Positions 37,467 to 52,614 of a stretch of 64,000 bases of DNA are shown here, in pieces. A program made the position numbers and the translations under genes. Position 1 is the stretch's first letter. Each line of letters opens with the position of its first letter. The stretch is taken from contig OZ004591.1 in NCBI GenBank assembly GCA_963924555.1, positions 4,278,001 to 4,342,000 of the forward strand, written 5' to 3'. This DNA is from Crambe crambe. Taxonomy: Eukaryota > Porifera > Demospongiae > Poecilosclerida > Crambeidae. The notes beneath the pieces were generated by a model, which saw only the letters and a program-made list of their open reading frames with translations, was not told the DNA's origin and ran no database searches.

Positions 37467-39599
37467 TGTATGTATGTATGTATGTATGTATGTATGTGCA
37501 TGCATGTCTAGAGCTTACCAATGATGTAAAAACCAGTTTTTGCCCTGTACATCTCATTAGAGGAGGAAGACCCTTCTCATTAGTATCTAGATCATGCTAT
37601 ACATAGTCATAGCAATAATGATCAGAGAGGAACTTGTAAGCATGGAAACCCCTTACCAAAGCAAACATCCTTGGATAAATGAAAGGACCCACTAAGTTAG
37701 TGGACATGTTCAAAAGACAGTGCATCATCCAACACTTCTCGTCAATACTCACAATGGGAGCTGAAGAAATATAATAACCACTGATCACAAAATATCAGCA
37801 AAATGGAGTCTATCATTAGGTGTGAGCCTAATATGCTAGCATAATTTTGAGCATAATAGCATCGCTAGCATATTTGGCAAAATAGCAAGTAGAGTTCCTA
37901 TGCATGCAGTGCAGGCAATTCTTCAAAGGTCAAGATAACTATTAATGCTCCAAAACTTCCTTTTGGGGCTCAATCAGCTCTGGAAAGTACTACTTGTACA
38001 ACTGTCTCGTATCAATCATCAATCCATAAAGTTATCACATGTACTCACTGACTCATTAATCTGCAACTATATTGGACTTTTTGGCTTTGTTTAATGAACC
38101 AAAATTGTGGGAGTAGTAATCAATCATAGTTTTATGGTTGACAAGGGTGCATTAATTAGATTGTCTCTCAGATATGCCCACACTCACAGATAGCTACAGA
38201 TATTAAAGAGATTATTATGTAAAAGGGCCACTTCTGTATAGCAGTCATTTCTCCCCGCAGCTCCATTCCAGAGCGAACCACTGGCTCCAACACTGCCTAA
38301 GGGGCCTTGTTGGATGAAAAGATATCAGGAAGCTGAGACAGCAAACTGAACCAAAAAATAGAGTGAGTTAGCTTGAGAGAGAGAAAGAAAAATGATAAAA
38401 AAAATTTTGGCATGAATTGGCAAAATAGGTAATCAACTTTACAAGGTTCAGGCAGAGCTTGTAAGTCCAGGATTAAACTCTATTTCATAACCAGCATTCT
38501 CACAGCATACTAGATATAGAGCCCAACAAATCAACCATTCAGTATTAATTTTAGACACCAAATATCAATACATGTAGGTAGAAAAACATGGCCCCACTGG
38601 CTACTGACTACTCTCACCTCTGCCAATACTCCCTTTCACATTGTAGAACTGGATCACTCGGTCGTACGTCACAAACCCTACTTGAATGGGGGACCCCCCT
38701 TCATCAGTGGCACTGCATCAGTTAAATAATATGTTTTACTATCAATATCAACATAGTTTCCCTTCCTATTAGCACAAAGCAACAAAGGAATGTTTACTAA
38801 AAAAAATTTTTCTGTAGTTTGCTAAAATTGAAGTGTGTGGACCATAAAATTTATGACCCTGGTGGTCAAGGTGGCAGAAATACTCTGAAGGAACTGAAGG
38901 AGGGAGCAATGGAATCAAAAACAAACATAACAGAAGAGGAGGAGAGAAAGAGATCATTATAAATCATTAAACAATGGAAGAATCAAGATTTTTAAAATCA
39001 TTAAAACCATGCCATAAAACATTATTGGCTGAAATGTTAAGTACAACAGTACAATAGAGAATGATTTGGATTGACTGACTGAATGGTTCAACTAGACTGT
39101 TGACTCACATGATAAAAGGGAAGCTGACTTGAGGAGACAGTTGGCGTAGGAGTTTGAGGCTCTCGGGGAGAATGAGTTGTCCTGCAGGAGACTGACTGGA
39201 GCAGTGCTTACGGTAGCGGGAGAGGATGACTGCACATTGGTGAGTGAAACTCTCATGGTGTCCAGGGAAGCATTCATGACTGTGTGAAAGACGATTAAAG
39301 AAAACCATACATATTTCATCATCACACCACTGAAAAACTAGGGAATGTTATGGTACGTCCATTCAATGCTAGTGCAATTAAGACAACCAATGGTCTGAGG
39401 TAAACTAACAATTCTGATCACTTTTCATGATGCGCTCTTTGATGTGTTGTACACCATTAAGAAAGGTCAAGTATTTTGGACATCAGAGGCTTCAAAGCAC
39501 ATGAGGGTAGCTCCATTAAAGGTCTTACCATGAGAATCCTCACCTCCCTGGCCCATGTATGGGGACCTTGAACAGTTGATGGCCTTCACTGACAGTATA

Positions 39600-40313
39600 C
39601 ATAGCCAACCCTATGGTAAGAAGTAGACTATGCTGGACTAGGGATCCACTGAAATACATAGTGGTGTATAACATAACTCTCACGTACACTACTAGGGATG
39701 GAAGTGTCACACATAATGTACCTGAAAGAAAGACAACTCATCACTTCTGAGTGCATGTTCAATCCAGGTCAGACATTTTCATTTTCGACCAGTGTCGAGA
39801 CGGTTCTAGCTTTAAAACCTCGCATGTTGGATGGTACTATCAGACTTTACAGAGACAGGTTTTCATGAAAGAGCTGGCTTCATATCCGACCCTTTACAAA
39901 CCAAATTTCCTGTACGGGGTCGTCACGACACCAGACTCGATTGGATGCACTTATAATGCATACTCGTTTAGTGTAGACGCCTTACCAAACAGAATATTGA
40001 TCTGACTACTGACATGTCATCTCAGTTTTAGTGGAAACTCAGCCACCGAAGGTAGTCAGCATAATTGTCTCCATGAATACCTGAGGATACCCACGAACTT
40101 TCCATAAGAACCTGTTGGCTGAAGTGACAGAGCATAATGGTCAACAGTTCAAGATCCAAGAGTGCAATCATATGATGATGACTGGAATTTATCAGCCAAT
40201 GGCATGATGTAGCTGAGGTGAGCAGCTCGCTCCTGGCAGTAGTACACCATTATATGTGGTTCACAATAACAGTTTTTTTCTGTTTCTGCCCAAAATTCCT
40301 CGGTCTTAACAAC
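39600..40313. other. inter-unit linker before unit 3
   Basis: Same linker as at 27.1-28.0 kb, with an MCM7-like scrap near 40148-40205 (TTCAAGATCCAAGAGTGCAA, GACTGGAATTTATCAGCCAA). It ends abruptly at about 40313, where the sequence jumps into the MCM7 intron that normally follows the [11 protein letters not shown] exon. That junction is a unit-3-specific deletion breakpoint. Confidence 0.5.
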
Positions 40314-40790
40314 AGTGGGTGTGGTCCATAGTATTAGGATATTATTTTGGCTATTGAATAGTTAAAGTACACTATAAGAGCCAAAAGTGGTACATGGTTA
40401 TTATATTTTCAGGCAAGATGTGAATGAAGCCATGAGGTTAATGGAAATGTCCAAGCAATCTCTCTACGATGATGAGCAAGGCACCAGGTCAGACATTGGA
40501 TGAGTAGCTGCAGGAATGGAGGTGCAGATATGTTATCTTTCTCTTTGTAGGAGTTCCAAGCCCAATGATGCCATTTATAGCATCCTTAGAGAAATGGCTG
40601 ACCCTGACACTGTTCGGTTTGATGATGCACGTCAATGCATCCTTGCCAAGGGGTACACACCAGACCAGTTTGACGAGTGTCTTGATGAGTATGAGTGTGG
40701 CAGGTCAACCAATCACGAACCAGGATCACTTTCATATAGCACATGGATAGGCAGACATTGTGAACGTTATAAAGCTTCCTGTTACACCAA
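40314..40790 (+). pseudogene. MCM7: MCM7 3'-end remnant, unit 3
   Basis: Only part of one intron and two last exons remain. The exon [20 protein letters not shown] has lost its first ~40 bases (about 40413) and the last exon reads DAIYSILREMADPDTVRFDD. The same 10-bp deletion as in unit 1 (after GATGAGTATGAG, about 40697) moves the end out of frame. No ATPase part is present. Confidence 0.85.
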
Positions 40791-40895
40791 CTTTTTTAAA
40801 AGAAACATTTTTGAAACAACTTTGTCGATAAAAATAATATCCTATACATAAAAACAACTAAACGAACTTTTTGTGTGTGTGTGTGTGTTCAGAGT

Positions 40896-43800
40896 TCACT
40901 GGAATGTTTGGATATTGTCCAGGAGTTCAGCAGCTGAGGGTCTGTTGTCTTTGTCTTGCTGAATGCATCGTCGGATCAAGTCCACCCAGTGCTGGTCTTG
41001 GATGGATGCTATCAACCTCTCACGAGCTGAGACTTCAGGGAATCGACAAGTGCACATCTCGACAAGGAGCACCCCAAAACTGAAGATGTCCATCTTGGGG
41101 GACTGGAGGGAAGGGTTGTGTGCCTCTGGGGCAGCATACACAGGAGAACCTGGTCCCACAGTCTGCAGTTGCTGCTGGAAGTTGACTGAGCCATAATCGG
41201 TGACTTTTGCTCTCCAGCAATCAGAAGGCAGAGGCTCAAGGAGGACGTTGGCACTGCTGATGTCGCGATGGACGATCGGGTCTGGCTGTATCAGGTGGAG
41301 GTAGTTGAGGGCTTTGGCCACATCTAGAGAGACAGTGATGATGAAATTGGCTGGCAAATTCTTCTGCTTCAGCTGTTGTCGTAGATTGGTGGGCATCAAT
41401 TCAGTGAGAATCACCATCTCTTCTTGCAGTGAAGCTCCAATGAACTGCACTAGATTGGGGTGGCGAAGTTTTGCTGCCATGTTCATCTCTCGTATGAAGA
41501 GATCATGGTAATACTCGTACTGCAGTTCCTTGTAAAGGAGTTTTGCAGCTACTCTGGTCCCTCTGAACTTTGCAACCATCACCTCTCCCCAACCTCCTCC
41601 ACCCAGATTCTTTCTCGTGATGATGATTTCATCTCTCTGCACTACCCAATGCCTCTCCTCCTCAGCTCTCCTCTCTGGCTGTCTGGTCTGCTGTAAGGAT
41701 ATTCTCAATCTTCTCTCTGCTTCAACTTGCTCCTCGGATATTCGAGCTCTTCTCTCAGCTTCTGTAGCTCGTCTCTCAGCTTCTGCAGCTCGTCTCTCAG
41801 CTTCCCTTGCTCGTTGTTCAGCTGTTTGTCTTCTTTCTGCTTCCCTAGCTCGTTGATTGGACTCTACAGGGGAAGGCAACTAATTTTAATCTAGCTCTCT
41901 CCTTAGCTATGTGCACTATCCCTTCAGGTTTATAGAAATTTTGAAGATAGGGGGTCATGGAAGCTATGTTCTCTATTGTAGCCCTGCTATTAGAGATTAT
42001 TATACCTGCTGACACTCTCCTCTCAGCTTCCCTTGCTTGTTGTTCAGCTGCTTGTCTTCTTTCTGCCTCTAGAGGAGGAAGACATGAATGTAACTCTCTC
42101 TTTAGCTATGTGCACTATCCCTTCAGCTATTAGATATTATCATACCTGCTGACACTCTCTTCTCAGCTTCCCTTGCTTGTTGTTCAGCTGTTTGTCTTCT
42201 TTCTGCTTCCCTGGCTCGTTGACTGGACTCTACAGGGGAAGGCATGAATTTTATATTGGATCTCTAGAATGTAGCTCTCTCTTCAGCTATGTGCACTATC
42301 CCTTCAGCTATTAGAGATTATTATACCTGCTGACACTCTCCTCTCAGCTTCCCTTGCTTGTTGTTCAGCTGTTTGTCTTCTTTCTGCTTCCCTGGCTCGT
42401 TGACTGGACTCTACAGGGGAAGGCATGAATTTTATATTGGATCTCTAGAATGTAGCTCTCTCTTCAGCTATGTGCACTATCCCTTCAGCTATTAGATATT
42501 ATTATACCTGCTGACACTCTCCTCTCGGCTTCCCTCACCACTTGGCTCATCTTCACCATTTTCTCCCTGATCCTCTCACTTGTCCCTCGCTGGCTGTTGT
42601 CAGCTACATCTGTCAGCACCCACTCTCCAATGGGAGATTGCAACTCTACAAGACAACAAAATAATAGCATTGTGAAACTGAGACTGCCTCTCTGACCATT
42701 TTTTGAAAATATGAACATGACCTTTGATGTTACAGTATCATCAAAACTCCGTATATAATCTCTATCTGAGCAATTGAATAGTACTATGAACTACTTTCCT
42801 TCAATATTGCTAAAGGAATGCAGATATAGTGATCTGATCAATATAGGCAACATTGATTAGCCGTTCAATCAGTGGATGCAGTGAGTAAAGGTGCATGACT
42901 CTCAGTTGACAGTTACATAAATGTACATATAAATTTTACCACAAGCATTTACGCTTACTGAAAAAAATGTTGTACTGACTCTCAGGTGATATGAATCCAT
43001 CCAGACAGTTACATAACCATGTACATGTTGGGAACTGTAATTTTTACCACAAAGCACTTACACTTACTGACAAATGCTGTACAGTCAATCATGTTTGCCT
43101 ATTGCATTAATGCACATGCTGGACACTACTAATCATGACAGACCACCTGGTGAATTTAGAGTGTAGACCTAGATGAGTCATGAGCTATAAATAACTAGAA
43201 CTAGTTATAAAGAGTTAAATAAGTACATGTCAAAATTAACATTGCACTTTGTCCTAGTAGTATAATAAAAGGAGCCTCACCAAATCGTAGCACAGTGGTC
43301 ATGGACAACTTCTTGTAGTCATCACCAGTCTTGGGATTCTTTGGCACCTCAGGACAACCACCAAACATGACAACCTCTATCACTCCTGGACTGATAGTAG
43401 AGGCAGCAGCACAATGCCTAAATCTAGACTGGAGACTTGGAACTTGGACCTGCACATCATGCATGTGTTTAAATATACACCTGTACACAACATCTGAACA
43501 GGACAGCTGAGCTGAGTGGATATCAGCTACAGCAAAGTATGGACACATGTCTATTGTTGGATGGAGCACGTTTGGAATACTCTCATCATTATGACACAGT
43601 TCAGGTGAGGTATTGAGCTTGTCACTCAGTAAATCACATTCACTTACCTCTTTCCACTTCCTTGAGTCTAGATCCAATATCCACACATCACTTAGTGTCA
43701 CTTTATTAGCATCATATCCCCCAGTCACTAAAAGTTTAGGATTGTCCCCACCATAGCCCAAACAGACTGCAACATGAGAATTTCTTGCCACTGGATGAGG

Positions 43801-45309
43801 TACTCCTTCCTGATGGTCAAGTTTACTCCAGTGCTGCATAAAGGTACACAATAGGGAGAAAAATCTATCAATCAAACAATTGTATGGAGGATAGCTATGG
43901 CACTTATTATTACAAAAAATGGCACATTTTAATCCTTATTATTCATCCATACATCTCACCATAGTGGTCAAGTCTAAGATAAATGCATCATTACTCCTCC
44001 CTATACCAGGCTGGTAACCCCCAAACAACACTGCATGGTGGCCATCAATCATGGTAAAGGAGAAAGCAGCACAGGGAGGTGGCCTTGTCCCACTGACAGT
44101 AGGGGAGGACCATGTACCTGCAATGGATTCATAGAAATATCTGTTACGTAGTAACTGAGTCTTAAATGGAGTACAGTATGTATAGATCATGAAATGAAGT
44201 ATTACTTCATCATGTGTAATTGTTACAGAAGTATGACACTGATGACTGCATCTTTATAGTGAGATCTTCCAGAACTAACAGGTATAGAGGGAAGGAGGTG
44301 TCTGGTCGAACTCTTACAAAAGACTTGTTCTGGCCTGCTGGGTACGAGGCTAGGAAGGGCTATGGAATTTTGCATGAGGATTGTACTGTTAGCATTATGT
44401 CATAGTCAGTGAGGTATAGATAAGATGCAATGGAATGTGATACATTGCAATAGCTAACTAGTTATAAACTGCAATGGATTTGTCATCCATAAAGACAGTC
44501 TCCTATAGATAAACAGATCCCTGTCTCAAACAACCTCACTACATGATATGATACGCCTTATGTTTAGCTGAAGTTCTTGAAGTGGCTGGTGCGACTTAGA
44601 ACAAGCCGGTAACATGTATATCCCAGTTAAGAAGTGAATGTGTGATATTATTAATCATACTCAAGTGATGTCTGCTCCCTGCCTTGAATAGGTCTCATCA
44701 TGTTTTAAACTTTTCCCCAGTAGCTAAAACCTTCACATTTTTCAGTGAATATTTCTATGCATTTATTGTTTGAGAACACAATAATAATGATGCTCCCTCA
44801 CCTTTTTTGAGGTCAAAGGTGTGCATCTCATTAGTCCACCCACATTCTTTAGTATCTCTTACAAAGTCTGCTCCTGACTGGGTGGGACCTGATGGGATGC
44901 CATACCCACCAAACAATACACATTTCTCTCCCCACACAACCATACCACAGTTCACCTTCTTCATTGGACTGTCAGCACTGTGTGGTGCCAATTCCCTCCA
45001 TGATGACGTCCTAGTGTTGAACTCATATAGAGATCCATAATATGACTGTCCATCAATCCCTCCATACATGTGTATGTTATATCCTGAAGATGCACAGGCA
45101 CCATGGTAGAGCCAAGGAGGAGGATCTCCTTTAGTTGTCTTTCTAGTCCAAGTCTCAAGGTAGGGATCGAAACTCTCAATGGACACTATCTTTTTCCCTT
45201 TACTGGTAGAAAAATCGTCAGTACGTCCTCCCCACATATAGATCTGTCCATCGACGGAAGAAAAGTAGGGATTGAATCGAGGAGAGGGCTCGTAGAGAGG
45301 CACTGCCAT
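40896..45309 (-). CDS. Kelch propeller - coiled coil - TKL-type protein kinase, unit 3 (divergent N-lobe)
   Basis: Starts at ATG 45309 (MAVPLYEPSPRFNPYF) and ends after NIQTFQ at 40896. Six Kelch blades as in the other units; exon 1 lacks a few residues in the loop after GADFVRD. The coil part differs: exon 5 reads ELQSPIGEWVLTDVADNS and is followed by tandemly copied 84-bp exons of the type SQRAREAERRQTAEQQAREA (about 42331-42414, 42149-42232 and a shortened one near 42007-42070). The kinase N-lobe is distinct (KNLGGGGWGEVMVAKFRGT, LRHPNLVQFIGASLQEEM) while the C-lobe from ALNYLHLIQPDPIVHRD onward is almost identical to units 1, 2 and 4. Catalytic Lys, Glu, HRD Asp and DYG Asp are all present. 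Likely a chimera made by recombination or conversion; expected to be functional. Confidence 0.87.
41985..42510. repeat. tandem exon-plus-intron repeats in the unit 3 coiled-coil region
   Basis: Copies begin near 41988, 42127, 42308 and 42490, with landmarks TATTAGA, ATACCTGCTGACACTCTC and GCTATGTGCACTATCCCTTC. The spacing is about 181-182 bp for the well-preserved units and 139 bp for the first. Each full unit holds one 84-bp phase-1 exon and its intron, so copy number changes lengthen or shorten the coiled coil without breaking the frame. Confidence 0.85.
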
Positions 45310-45324
45310 TTTGCACGAGCCCAC

Positions 45325-45438
45325 CCACCTATCTAGTCTGGCGTCGCCAGCCCAGCTTTTCTTCTTTTTTTTTTTGGGAAAAAAAAGAAAAAAAAAGAAA
45401 AAAAGCTGGGCTGGCGACGCCAGACTACCACCTATCTA
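45325..45438. mobile_element. 93-bp hairpin insertion with 12-bp target duplication
   Basis: Between Kelch start and SEC24 end of unit 3 sits a segment (45334-45426) whose ends, TAGTCTGGCGTCGCCAGCCC and its inverse complement, pair through a poly(T)/poly(A) stem. The 12-mer CCACCTATCTAG occurs on both sides (45325-45336 and 45427-45438) but only once in unit 2 (near 36130-36141). This marks a private insertion of a tiny fold-back element after duplication. Confidence 0.85.
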
Positions 45439-45498
45439 GAATGTCACGCCCACAGCATTTATACAATGTAGCTAAAATTAATAAAAAGACTGTCAAGA

Positions 45499-46244
45499 TC
45501 AAGACAGGATCTCTTTGATTTCATGATGGATCTGGCACAGAAAGTCTATATAAGTGACTCCTTCCCACTGCCCTGCCCCCTTGTCCTCCTTTTATAGGAG
45601 TCTTCTGAAGAATATCTCACTCTTATCCTTTTGTTTGCACACTACCAACTAGAAAAAGAGATAGACATAAAATTGCTAAGTCAAAATTAATACATGAATC
45701 ATACATTATCAAGGGAAAATTTGCTGCCAATAATTTGACATAAACTTTTTAGCTTTGTTATGTACATCAAACCATACACTTCTGACTTGCTCACCTTCAG
45801 GCAGTGTTGCCTTGAGGCCTGGAGCTGGTCCAAAACACCCCTCACCCGAAAGGACAAAGGATTGTTCAGTGCAGGGAGAGCATGCTAAACAACAAAGAAT
45901 TCCACAATCCACATGACCTGATAAGACACAAGATGTGGGTACTCACAATTTCAGTATTGATCTGAGCTAGTGAGGGTACACCAAACACCTTCTGGACAGA
46001 GTCGGCTGTCCTATCCACATCGCCATCACCAGACCATTCTCTATATGAATATACAACCATCACATTATAAGTCACACCACCAAACAAGGTAAATACAGTG
46101 GAAGCTCCATAAAGGACACTCCAAATTAGGACAAACCTCTCAAACTCAAGAAAGGACAATCTAAAAGTACCTCTGTATATGAGATAACTTCCAAAAGAGG
46201 ACAACCTCTCTACAAAGGGGTCCTAAGTGTGTCTATTAGTCCAC

Positions 46245-46275
<31 letters not shown>

Positions 46276-48350
46276 TGTATGTATGTACGTACGTACCAAT
46301 GATATAAAAACCAGAGTCTTGAAGTTTTTGCCCTATACATCTCATTAGAGGAGGAAGACCCTTCTCATTAGTATCTAGATCATGCTATACACATAGTCAT
46401 AGCAATAATGATCAGAGAGGAACTTGTAAGCATGGAAACACCTTACCAAAGCAAACATCCTTGGAAGGACCAGTGGACATGTTCAAAAGACAGTGCATCA
46501 TCCAACACTTCTCGTCAATACTCACAATGGGAGCTGAGGAAACAAAATAACCACTGATCACAAAGCATCAGCAAAATGGAGTCTATGATTAGGTGTGAGC
46601 CTAATATGCTAGCATAATTGAGCATAATAGCATCAGGCATAATGCTAGCATATTTGGTAAAAAAGTAAGTAGAGTTCCTATGCATGCAGTGCAGGTAATC
46701 CCTCAAAGGTCAAGATAACTATTAATGCTCCAAAACTTCCTTTTGGGGCTCAATCAGCTCTGGAAAGTACTACTTGTACAACTGTCTCGTATCAATCATT
46801 AATCCATAGTTATCACTCCTACTCCAATAACTGCCATTGACTAGTCACATGTACTCACTGACTCAAAAAAATTAATCTGCAACTATATTGGACTTTTTGG
46901 CTTTGTTTAAAGAACCAAAATTGTGGGCATAACTTGAGCATAATGGGAGTAGTAGTCAATCATAGTTTTATGGTTGACAAGGGTGCATTAATTAGATTGT
47001 CTCTCAGATATGCCCACACTCACAGATACCTACAGATATTAAAGATGTAAAAGGGCCACTTCTGTATAGCAGTCATTTCTCCCCGCAGCTCCATTCCAGA
47101 GCGAACCACTGGCTCCAACACTCTTGTTGGATGAAAAGAGCTGAGACAGCAAACTGAACCAAAAAATAGAGCGAGTTAGCTTGAGAGAGAGAGAGAAATG
47201 ATAAAAATTTTTTGGCATGAATTGGCAATAGGTAATCAACTTTACAAGGTTCAGGCAGAGCTTGTAAGTCCAGGATTAAACTCTATTTCATAACCAGCAT
47301 TCTCACAGCATACTAGATATAGAGCCCAACAAATCAACCATTCAGTATTAATTTTAGACACCAAATATCAATACATGTAGGTAGAAAAACATGGCCCCAC
47401 TGGCTACTGACTACTCTCACCTCTGCCAATACTCCCTTTCACATTGTAGAACTGGATCACTCGGTCGTACGTCACAAACCCTACTTGAATGGGGGAGCCC
47501 CCTTCATCAGTGGCACTGCATCAGTTAAATAATATGTTTTACTATCAATATCAACATAGTTTCCCTTCCTATTAGCACAAAGCAACAAAGGAATGTTTAC
47601 TAAAAATTTTTTTTCTGTAGTTTGCCAAAATTGAAGTGTGTGGACCTTAAAATTTATGACCCTGGTGGTCAAGGTGGCAGAAATACTCTGAAGGAACTGA
47701 AGGAGGGAGCAATGGAATCAAAAACAAACATAACAGAAGAGGAGGAGAGAAAGAGATCATTATAAATCATTAAACAATGGAAGAATCAAGATTTTTAAAA
47801 TCATTAAAACCATGCCATAAAACATTATTGGCTGAAATGTTAAGTATAACAGTACAATAGAGAATGATTTGGATTGACTGACTGAATGGTTCAACTAGAC
47901 TGTTGACTCACATGATAAAAGGGAAGCTGACTTGAGGAGACAGTTGGCGTACATGGGGAGGAGTTTGAGGCTCTCGGGGAGAATGAGTTGTCCTGCAGGA
48001 GACTGACTGGAGCAGTGCTTAGGGTAGCGGGAGAGGATGACTGCATATTGGTGAGTGAAACTCTCATGGTGTCCAGGGAAGCATTCATGACTGTGTGAAA
48101 GACGATTAAAGAAAACCATACATATTTCATCATCACACCACTGAAAAATTAGGGAATGCTATGGTACGTCCATTCAATGCTAGTGCAATTAAGACAACCA
48201 ATGGTCTGAGGTAAACTAACAATTCTGATCACTTTTCATGATGCGCTCTTTGATGTGTTGTACACCATTAAGAAAGGTCAAGTATTTTGGACATCAGAGG
48301 CTTCAAAGCACATGAGGGTAGCTCCATTAAAGGTCTTACCATGAGAATCC
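45499..48350 (-). pseudogene. SEC24: SEC24-like mosaic pseudogene, unit 3
   Basis: Same scrambled exon order as unit 2: SFTHQYAVILSRYPKHCSS (47940-48080), EYFCHLDHQGH-like sequence near 47660, IQVGFVTYDRVIQFYNVKGS (about 47430-47515), a shortened LLSQ/RSGMEL piece (47080-47160), the MFALVRG segment with a deletion (46390-46530), SVQKVFGVPSLAQINTEI (about 45955-46010) and the natural 3' end with TGA near 45499. Seven bases are lost from the GQQFPTDS exon, shifting its frame. The close likeness to unit 2 shows that these two SEC24 blocks were copied together or homogenised. Confidence 0.82.
46246..46296. repeat. (TATG)n microsatellite, unit 3
   Basis: About 11 tetranucleotide units ending in TACGTACG; equivalent of the unit 2 site, without the retroposon. 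Confidence 0.9.
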
Positions 48351-48399
48351 TCACCTCCCTGGCCCATGTATGGGGACCTTGAACAGTTGATGGCCTTCA

Positions 48400-49288
48400 C
48401 TGACAGTATACATAGCCAACCCTATGGTAAGAAGTAGACTATGCTGGACTAGGGATCCACTGAAATACATAGTGGTGTATAACATAACTCTCACGTACAC
48501 TACTAGGGATGGAAGTGTCACACATGTACCTGAAAGAAAGACAACTCATCACTTCTGAGTGCATGTTCAATCCAGGTCAGACATTTTCATTTTCGACCAG
48601 TGTCAAGACGGTTCTAGCTTTAAAATCTCTAAACCTCGCATGTTGGATGGTACTATCAGACTTTACAGAGACAGTTTTTCATGAAAGAGCTGGCTTCATA
48701 TCGACCCTTTACAAACCAAATTTCCTGTACGGGGTCGTCACGACACCAGACTCGATTGGATGCACTTACTCCTTTAGTGTAGACGCCTTACCAAACAGAA
48801 CATTGATCTGACTACTGACATGTCATCTCAGTTTTAGTGGAAACTCAGCCACCAAAGGTAATCAGCATAATTGTCTCCATGAATACCTGAGGATACCCAC
48901 GAACTTTCCATAAGAACCTGTTAGCTGAAGTGACAGAGCATAATGGTCAAGAGTGCAATCATATGATGATGACTGGAATTTATCAGCCAATGGCATGATG
49001 TAGCTGAGGTGAGCAGTTATAGGGCTCGCTCCTGGCAGTAGTATACCATTATATGTGGTTCACAATAACAGTTTTAAAAAAATTAATTTCTGTTTCTGCC
49101 CAAAATTCCTCTAATAAAATCCAGACAATAGCAGAGTGTTCTTTATGATTGCTTCAGCCAACTCACGATCAGTCTAAATCAGTGATACAATTACTATAAT
49201 GCTGAAAAGGTACCAAACTTCTAGAAGAAATAAAAATGTTTTCATCTAAAGGGTGGTGGTATTAAGGCACATGAGGTAATCAGTAACT
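48400..49288. other. inter-unit linker before unit 4
   Basis: Linker sequence shared with 27.1-28.0 and 39.6-40.3 kb. It includes a decayed MCM7-like scrap near 48950-49000 and no intact gene. The part at 49100-49290 corresponds in inverted sense in places to the sequence before unit 2 MCM7 (TCTAAATCAGTGATACAAT versus ATTGTATCACTGATTTAGA near 27934), so a local inversion is likely. Confidence 0.45.
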
Positions 49289-52458
<3,170 letters not shown>

Positions 52459-52614
52459 CACATGGATAGGCAGACATTGTGAACGTTATAAAGCTTCCTG
52501 TTACACCAATTTAAAAAAAAAAAAAACATTTTTGAAATAACTTTGTCGATAAAAATAATATCCTATACATAAAAACAACTAAACTAACTTTTTTTTTGTG
52601 TGTGTGTTCAGAGT

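Larger units (their letters stand above)
36212..39560 (-). pseudogene. SEC24: SEC24-like mosaic pseudogene, unit 2
   Basis: The 3' end is well kept: NGLVMVMWIGQQFPTDSVQK (about 36655-36760), the RGVLDQLQASRQ region and the natural C-terminus TDFLCQIHHEIKQILS with TGA at 36212. Upstream, the order is scrambled: from high to low coordinates come ESFTHQCAVILSRYRKHCSS with AGQLILPESLKLL (39110-39280), EYFCHLDHQGHKFYG (about 38830-38890), IQVGFVTYDRVIQFYNVKGS (about 38620-38710), LLSQLPDIFSSN (about 38290-38345) and FIYPRMFALVRG (37630-37760). In SEC24 the HQCAVIL segment should follow, not precede, the VGFVTY trunk segment, and several exons are missing. An internal retroposon lies at 37026-37466. 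Confidence 0.83.

Noticed and set aside
39751-40005. Possible small gene encoding YKPNFLYGVVTTPDSIGC-type protein in the inter-unit linker
   Set aside because: The DNA recurs before each unit, but indels put the readable peptide in different frames (for example 61335-61523), so there is no protein conservation.
41985-42510. Regularly spaced repeats resembling a CRISPR array
   Set aside because: Repeats are exon-plus-intron copies of about 181 bp without unique spacers, in a eukaryotic gene.
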